Below are positions 59,077-64,000 of a DNA stretch of 64,000 nt, piece by piece. The translations under genes and the position numbers were made by a program. A model generated the notes under the pieces. That model saw only the letters and a list, made by a program, of their open reading frames with translations, was not told the origin of the DNA and made no database searches. Source of the stretch: Psychromarinibacter halotolerans (GTDB lineage: Bacteria; Pseudomonadota; Alphaproteobacteria; Rhodobacterales; Rhodobacteraceae). The stretch covers positions 248,001 to 312,000 of the forward strand of contig NZ_JARGYD010000003.1 in the NCBI RefSeq assembly GCF_029168315.1, given 5' to 3'. How positions within the stretch are numbered: the stretch's first letter is position 1; each line of letters starts with the position of its first letter.

Positions 59077-60105
59077 ATGACCTCGAAGACGATCCTTCGC
59101 GCGCTGGCGGGCGAGACACAGGCGGTGCCGCCGGCATGGCTGATGCGGCAGGCGGGACGCTATCTGCCCGAGTACAAGGCGACGCGGGCGCAGGCGGGCG
59201 ATTTCCTGTCTCTGTGCTACACCCCCGATCTGGCCGCCGAGGTCACGTTGCAACCGATCCGGCGCTTCGGCTTCGACGCGGCGATCCTGTTCGCGGACAT
59301 TCTGCTGGTACCGCAAGCGCTCGGCGCCGACTTGTGGTTCGTGACCGGCGAGGGCCCGCGTCTGTCGACCATCGACGGGCAGGCCGACTTTGACGCGCTA
59401 AAGCCGGTCGGGGCGATCCACGACACCCTGTCGCCGGTCTACGAGACGGTGAAGATCCTGTCGCGGGAACTACCCTCGGACACCACTCTGATCGGTTTCG
59501 CCGGGGCACCTTGGACCGTCGCGACCTATATGATCGCCGGGCGCGGCACGCCCGATCAGGCCCCGGCGCACGCCCTGCGCACCGGCAACCCGGCCCTGTT
59601 CGACGCGCTGATGGACCGCATCACCGAGGCCACAATTGAATACCTATCCGCACAGGTCGAGGCCGGGGCCGAAGTGGTGAAACTGTTCGACAGCTGGGCC
59701 GGTTCGCTGCCGGCGGATGCCTTCGAAACCTATGCCATAGCCCCGGCCCGCCGCATCATCACCGCGCTGAAAGACCGCCACCCCGGCCTTCCCGTCATCG
59801 CGTTCCCGCGCGAGGCCGGACCGGCCTACGAAGGCTTCGCGAAGGCGACCGGCGCGGATTGCGTGGCGCTGGACAACTCGGTCGACGCCGCTTGGGCCGT
59901 GGCGCACGTCCAGAAGGACGGCTGTGTTCAGGGCAATCTTGATCCCAAGCTGATGGTCACCGGCGGCCAGCAACTGATCGACGAGGCGAAGCGGATCAAG
60001 GCTGCCTTCTCTGGCGGGCCGCACATCTTCAACCTTGGCCACGGCATCACCCCCGACGCGGACCCCGAGAACGTGAACGTGCTGCTAGAGGCGATCCGCA
60101 GCTGA
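59077..60105 (+). CDS. hemE: Uroporphyrinogen decarboxylase
   Basis: The 342-residue enzyme begins with the family signature PPAWLMRQAGRYLPEY and has GFAGAPWTVATYMIAG in the middle. It decarboxylates uroporphyrinogen III to coproporphyrinogen III. The start follows GGGAG. A weak TTGACT (59023) and TAGACC (59044) pair with a 15-base spacer lies upstream. Confidence 0.98.
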   Translation: MTSKTILRALAGETQAVPPAWLMRQAGRYLPEYKATRAQAGDFLSLCYTPDLAAEVTLQPIRRFGFDAAILFADILLVPQALGADLWFVTGEGPRLSTIDGQADFDALKPVGAIHDTLSPVYETVKILSRELPSDTTLIGFAGAPWTVATYMIAGRGTPDQAPAHALRTGNPALFDALMDRITEATIEYLSAQVEAGAEVVKLFDSWAGSLPADAFETYAIAPARRIITALKDRHPGLPVIAFPREAGPAYEGFAKATGADCVALDNSVDAAWAVAHVQKDGCVQGNLDPKLMVTGGQQLIDEAKRIKAAFSGGPHIFNLGHGITPDADPENVNVLLEAIRS

Positions 60106-60257
60106 CGCGCCCCGGTCGCGGGTCAGGTTGGGCCGGACACCGGCACGGCTGTGGCCCGCCGACCACCCCCGTTGCGTCCGATCCGAATGCACGGGTGACT
60201 TTGCCCCGCCCTGCCCCTTAAGCTTCCCTTGCGTCAGTCCGCAGGGGGAGCACCGAG

Positions 60258-61946
60258 ATGGCGAAACCGATCCGCGAAATAACCATCGTCGGCGGCGGCA
60301 CGGCGGGCTGGATGGCCGCGATGTTGCTTCAGACCGGGCTGCAACAGGGCCGCAAGCTGAAGATCACGCTGATCGAGTCGCCCGACATCGCCACCGTCGG
60401 CGTCGGAGAGGCGACCGTCCCGAACATGCCGCGCACATTGCACCAGTGCGGGATCTCTGAACGGGACTTCTTTCGCACCTGCAACGCGTCGTTCAAACTT
60501 GGCGTCGATTTCACCGACTGGAACCGGGACCGGGCCGGCAAACCGATCTCGTACATCAACCCGTTCGCCCGCCCGCCCGCGCTGGGGCATCAGGAACTTG
60601 GGGTCTATTACAGCGACCTTGGCGCCGGCCCCTTGGATTTCGTCCAGACCTATACGCCCACCGTCGATTTCATCCGCGCCTGCCGCGCGCCACGGATGTC
60701 CGGCGCGGGGGAGTTCGACCAGAAACTGAAGATCGGGTACGCCTACCACCTCGACGCCGGGAAGTTCGCCGGGCTGATGCAGAAGACCTGCACAGAGGCC
60801 GGTGTCAGGCACCTGCGTGACAATATGCAGGACGTGGAACTGGACGACCGGGGCTATGTCGCCGCGTTGCAACTGGAACGCTCGGGACGGCATCCGGTCG
60901 AGCTGGTGATCGATTGCACCGGCTTCCGCGGGCTGGTCATCAACAAGGCGCTGAACGAACCGTTCGTCAGCTATTCCCGCTATCTGGCCAACGACCGGGC
61001 GATGGCGGTGCAGATCCCGCACCGTGACAAGCAAAAGCTAGAGCCCGTCACACGTTCCACCGCGCTAGGCGCCGGGTGGTCGTGGCGCGTGCCGCTCTAC
61101 AACCGGATCGGCACCGGCTATGTCTTTTCCAGCGCGCACCGGACCGACGACGAAGCGCGCGACGAATTCCTTGCCCACCTCGGCCCCGATGCGAAAGACG
61201 CAGAGCCACGCGTGATCCCCATGCGCATCGGCCGCAACCGCCGTGCGTGGGTGAAGAACTGTGTCGCGCTGGGACTGGCCGGGGGTTTCATCGAGCCGCT
61301 GGAATCCACCGCGATCCACATGATCGACATGAGCGTCCGGTGGCTGACCACCTACTTCCCGGACAGCGATTTCGCGCCGCCGCTGCGCGACCACTTCAAC
61401 CGGCTGACAGACCGCATGTACGACGAAGTCCGCGACTTCATCGTCCTGCACTATGCGCTTGGGAACCGGACCGACAGCCAATACTGGATCGACGCGCGCG
61501 AGACGCTCGAGGTGCCGGACCGGCTGGCCGAGCTGCTGGAAACCTGGCGCTATGCCCTGCCCGGCCCCTTGGACCTGCCCAAGGCCGTGCTGTTCGACCA
61601 CTCGACCTATCAGGCCGTGCTGCTGGGCAAACGGGTATACGAGACCGGCTATGGCCGGGGCAAGCTGGCGCGGGGCACACGGCTGGATGCGGCCCAGTGG
61701 AAGTCTTACCTCGGCCAGATGCGGGCGCAGGTGAAACAGAAGGTCGAGGTCGCCTGCGACCACCGCAGCTATCTTGCCGAGATGCGGGGCGAGATCCGCC
61801 CCGGCGCCGCCGCGCGCCAGCCCGCGATGGGGGGCTTCGCGATGCCGCAGGCGACGGTCCCCCTGCCCGGCACGCCGCTGTCCCACCTGCCGAAGGCGCC
61901 GCCCGCCCCGGACACGCTGGACGACGAAAGCGCCAGCCTGCTTTAG
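60258..61946 (+). CDS. Tryptophan-halogenase family flavin-dependent protein
   Basis: The 562-residue protein starts with the flavin-binding IVGGGTAGWMAAM. It keeps the lysine region ASFKLGVDFTDWN, corresponding to the catalytic Lys of tryptophan halogenases, the WxWxxP motif as GWSWRVPL, and the glutamate block FIEPLESTAIHM. These are the key features of flavin-dependent halogenases. No flavin reductase, tryptophan pathway or NRPS gene is adjacent. It is an orphan between hemE and hemF, so the substrate is unknown. Start follows GGGGGAG. Confidence 0.9.
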   Translation: MAKPIREITIVGGGTAGWMAAMLLQTGLQQGRKLKITLIESPDIATVGVGEATVPNMPRTLHQCGISERDFFRTCNASFKLGVDFTDWNRDRAGKPISYINPFARPPALGHQELGVYYSDLGAGPLDFVQTYTPTVDFIRACRAPRMSGAGEFDQKLKIGYAYHLDAGKFAGLMQKTCTEAGVRHLRDNMQDVELDDRGYVAALQLERSGRHPVELVIDCTGFRGLVINKALNEPFVSYSRYLANDRAMAVQIPHRDKQKLEPVTRSTALGAGWSWRVPLYNRIGTGYVFSSAHRTDDEARDEFLAHLGPDAKDAEPRVIPMRIGRNRRAWVKNCVALGLAGGFIEPLESTAIHMIDMSVRWLTTYFPDSDFAPPLRDHFNRLTDRMYDEVRDFIVLHYALGNRTDSQYWIDARETLEVPDRLAELLETWRYALPGPLDLPKAVLFDHSTYQAVLLGKRVYETGYGRGKLARGTRLDAAQWKSYLGQMRAQVKQKVEVACDHRSYLAEMRGEIRPGAAARQPAMGGFAMPQATVPLPGTPLSHLPKAPPAPDTLDDESASLL

Positions 61947-61953
61947 CGCAGCG

Positions 61954-62856
61954 TCACCGCCATTTCGCCAGCGGCGGCAGGCTCATCAGGACGGCATCCG
62001 GGTCGTGCCCGGTGGCCAGTCCGAACTTCGTGCCACGGTCGTAGACAAGGTTGTACTCGGCATACAGCCCGCGATGGACCAGTTGCGTGTCTTTGTCCGC
62101 GTCTGTCCACGGGGTGTCGCGGCGCCGCTCTGTCACCGGCAGGAACGCTGGCAGGAAGGCGCGGCCCACGTCCTGCGTGAAGGCGAAATCCGCCTCCCAG
62201 TCGTCGGTGTTCAGGTCGTCGTAGAAGATGCCGCCCACGCCCCGTGCGCGCTTGCGGTGCGGGATATAGAAATACTCGTCCGCCCACGCCTTGAAGCGAT
62301 CGTAAAGATCGGCCCCGTGCGGATCGCATCCGGCTTTCAGCGCGGCGTGGAAACTGGCGGTATCCTCGTCATACTCGATGCAGGGGTTCAGATCCGCGCC
62401 GCCGCCGAACCACCACGCGTTCGGCGTCCAGAACATCCGGGTGTTCATGTGGACGGCGGGTGTGTGCGGGTTCTGCATATGCGCGACAAGGCTGATGCCC
62501 GACGCCCAGAACCGCGGGTCGTCGGTGATCCCCGGCACACCGCGCGCCGCCATCGACACCTGCGCCGCGTCGCCCAGCGTGCCGTAAACGGTCGAGATGT
62601 TGACGCCGACCTTCTCGAACACGCGACCGCCCCGCATGACGCTCATCAGGCCGCCGCCGGCATCCGCCTCGCCCTCGGCGGCGCGACGGGTCTCGGTGAC
62701 CTCGAACCGGCCGGCGGGCTGTTCGGCGAAGGGGCCGGTGGACTGGCTGTCCTCCAACGCCTCGAACGCCGCGACGATGCTGTCGCGCAGCTGGCGGAAC
62801 CAGCCCGAGGCACGGGCCTTGCGGTCGTCGAACGACACGTCGCTGTCATCGGGCAT
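61954..62856 (-). CDS. hemF: Oxygen-dependent coproporphyrinogen III oxidase
   Basis: The 300-residue enzyme has the conserved block with NPHTPAVHMNTRMFW and WWFGGGADLNPCIEYDED, and later PHRKRARGVGGIFYDDLN. It makes protoporphyrinogen IX using oxygen. I start it at ATG 62856 after a strong AAGGAGA; longer open sequence has no ribosome site. It is convergent with the halogenase, 7 bases apart. Confidence 0.98.
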   Translation of the reverse strand: MPDDSDVSFDDRKARASGWFRQLRDSIVAAFEALEDSQSTGPFAEQPAGRFEVTETRRAAEGEADAGGGLMSVMRGGRVFEKVGVNISTVYGTLGDAAQVSMAARGVPGITDDPRFWASGISLVAHMQNPHTPAVHMNTRMFWTPNAWWFGGGADLNPCIEYDEDTASFHAALKAGCDPHGADLYDRFKAWADEYFYIPHRKRARGVGGIFYDDLNTDDWEADFAFTQDVGRAFLPAFLPVTERRRDTPWTDADKDTQLVHRGLYAEYNLVYDRGTKFGLATGHDPDAVLMSLPPLAKWR

Positions 62857-62955
62857 CGCGGGTCTCCTTCTGCGTCTTGCGGCGTAGATGCGCGGCCCGG
62901 CGTCCGGCGTCAACAGCCCTGCCCGGGCCGGATCGCCGCAATCGTGGCCACCAAC

Positions 62956-62982
62956 GAAAAACCCCGGCGCAATGGCCGGGGT
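62956..62982 (-). terminator. Intrinsic terminator of trcR
   Basis: The stem ACCCCGGC / GCCGGGGT (62961-62982) is followed on the minus strand by TTTTTCG, 36 bases after the trcR stop. Confidence 0.85.
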
Positions 62983-63017
62983 CTGTCCGTGTCCGATGCC
63001 GTGTTCGGCAGCGACGC

Positions 63018-63788
63018 TTAGCGTTTGTCTTCGTCGTCCTCGTCGTCGACATCCGGCTGATCGTCGCCCGACGGCAGGTTGAAGAAGCTGTCGGCGTCCG
63101 GCAGATCGTCTTCCTTGTCGTCGTCATCGCCGCGCGGATCGTCCGACAGCGAGAACGTCTCAAGCCCCGAGATCGCCGTCGGGATCTTCGGATCGGTATC
63201 CATTTCAAGGCTCTGCTCGGTCGAGACCAGCTTGCGCCGCTCGTCGTCGGTCATCACCGCGTCCAGCTTCTTGGCCGCCTTGGCCACCGCCGCGTCCAGT
63301 TCCATCTGCTTACACAGGCCCAGCGCGACGGGGTCGATCGGCTGCATGTTCGCGATGTTCCAGTGCGTGCGCTCGCGGATCGACTGGATCGTCGGCTTGG
63401 TGGTGCCCACCAGCTTCGAGATCTGGCCGTCGGTCAGCTCGGGGTGGAACTTCACCAGCCAAAGGATCGCGTTCGGACGGTCCTGACGCTTGGACAGCGG
63501 GGTATACCGCGGGCCGCGCCGCTTTTCCTCGCCCACGGCGGCCGGGTTGTGCTTCAGCTTCAGCTTGTACAGCACGTCCTTCTCGGCCTTGTCGATATCC
63601 TCTTGGGTCAGTTGGTTGTTGGCGATCGGATCGAAGCCCTTCACGCCGGCCGCGACGTCGCCGTCCGCGATGCCCTGAACCTCCAGCTCGTGCAGTCCGC
63701 AGAAATCCGCGATCTGCTTGAAGCTCAGCGTCGTGTTATCCACCAGCCAGACAGCGGTGGCTTTCGCCATGATCGGTTTCGCCATCAT
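63018..63788 (-). CDS. trcR: Cell-cycle transcriptional regulator TrcR (DUF1013)
   Basis: The 256-residue protein matches alphaproteobacterial DUF1013/TrcR with KATAVWLVDNTTLSFKQIAD, a helix-turn-helix-like segment LTDGQISKLVGTTKPTIQSI (about 125-144), and a very acidic tail. It regulates cell-cycle genes in relatives. The start is at the tandem ATGATG (63788/63785), 7 bases after AGGAG. Confidence 0.9.
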   Translation of the reverse strand: MMAKPIMAKATAVWLVDNTTLSFKQIADFCGLHELEVQGIADGDVAAGVKGFDPIANNQLTQEDIDKAEKDVLYKLKLKHNPAAVGEEKRRGPRYTPLSKRQDRPNAILWLVKFHPELTDGQISKLVGTTKPTIQSIRERTHWNIANMQPIDPVALGLCKQMELDAAVAKAAKKLDAVMTDDERRKLVSTEQSLEMDTDPKIPTAISGLETFSLSDDPRGDDDDKEDDLPDADSFFNLPSGDDQPDVDDEDDEDKR

Positions 63789-63912
63789 CCTGCGTCTCCT
63801 TCGACAAATACCTTCTTCGCCGTGAAAACGGCTGGTCCGGCTGGACCCTATCCTCGTTTTCGGGGAAGTTGGCGGCCCATATAGCGTCAAATTGCCCAAA
63901 GGAAAAGCCCCC

Positions 63913-64000
63913 ATGCGCTGGATCGCAGCCTTGTTCCTAACCGCGAGCACCGCCTTTGCAGAGGGCGAGGCACCGGGCGATTTCGACTATTACGTCCTGT
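63913..64000 (+). CDS. Ribonuclease T2 family protein (5' end only)
   Basis: Twenty-nine codons are visible before the right edge. They encode a signal peptide (MRWIAALFLTASTAFAEGEA, cleavage near AFA-EG), then GDFDYYVL, which is how RNase T2 enzymes begin before the catalytic region. The product would be periplasmic or secreted. The catalytic histidines are beyond the window. Confidence 0.65.
   Translation, partial: MRWIAALFLTASTAFAEGEAPGDFDYYVL

Overview
The window looks like one chromosome segment of a Rhodobacterales (Roseobacter/Rhodobacter-type) alphaproteobacterium. The backbone is GC-rich, carries a bztABCD-type amino-acid transporter, has TrcR (DUF1013), ATP12 and TVP38/FAD-reductase genes, and keeps secE/nusG/rplKA/rplJL/rpoBC beside hemC, hemE and hemF. 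No 16S rRNA is present, so the genus is not assigned.

Positions 1-11208 are a mobile island, more A/T-rich than the rest, especially 1-4900. Its right end is a large serine recombinase whose last codons lie inside a tRNA-Arg(ACG) gene. From the left edge it carries a restriction-like defence operon on the minus strand (C5 cytosine methylase, GHKL/MutL-like ATPase, Z1-domain ATPase cut by the window edge). Next come about 590 bases without a gene that fold into some 18 consecutive hairpins, a low-molecular-weight phosphatase with an unrecognised partner, an orphan VirD4-type coupling protein, and three small unknown genes chained by ATGA overlaps to the recombinase. The left end of the island is outside the window.

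Positions 11300-42000 are ordinary chromosome: a sensor kinase, a reductase/TVP38 pair, rpmH-rnpA-yidD facing an engB-MOSC-yidC operon, an EAL protein, ttcA, an argB operon, the bzt transporter, a crcB-rluC-HAD-ATP12 operon, a peptidase/sugar-kinase/isomerase/amidohydrolase operon, a D-amino-acid transaminase, a ribokinase-like kinase with a TIM-barrel protein, ilvD, and an A/T-richer alpha/beta hydrolase.

Positions 42000-58000 hold the transcription/translation cluster on the minus strand: secE, a small DUF2945 gene, nusG, rplK, rplA, rplJ, rplL, rpoB, rpoC. It is interrupted by plus-strand genes (aminotransferase, SDR, YkgJ-type protein) and has structured spacers upstream of rplJ, between rplL and rpoB, and between rpoB and rpoC. 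From 58000 to 64000 there are hemC, hemE, an orphan flavin-dependent halogenase-family gene, hemF, trcR and the start of an RNase T2 gene.

The most unusual structure is the hairpin array at 4990-5575. Two repeat copies in it differ at three positions and all three changes preserve base pairing. Several T-G wobbles on the plus strand suggest a structured RNA transcribed divergently from the defence operon.
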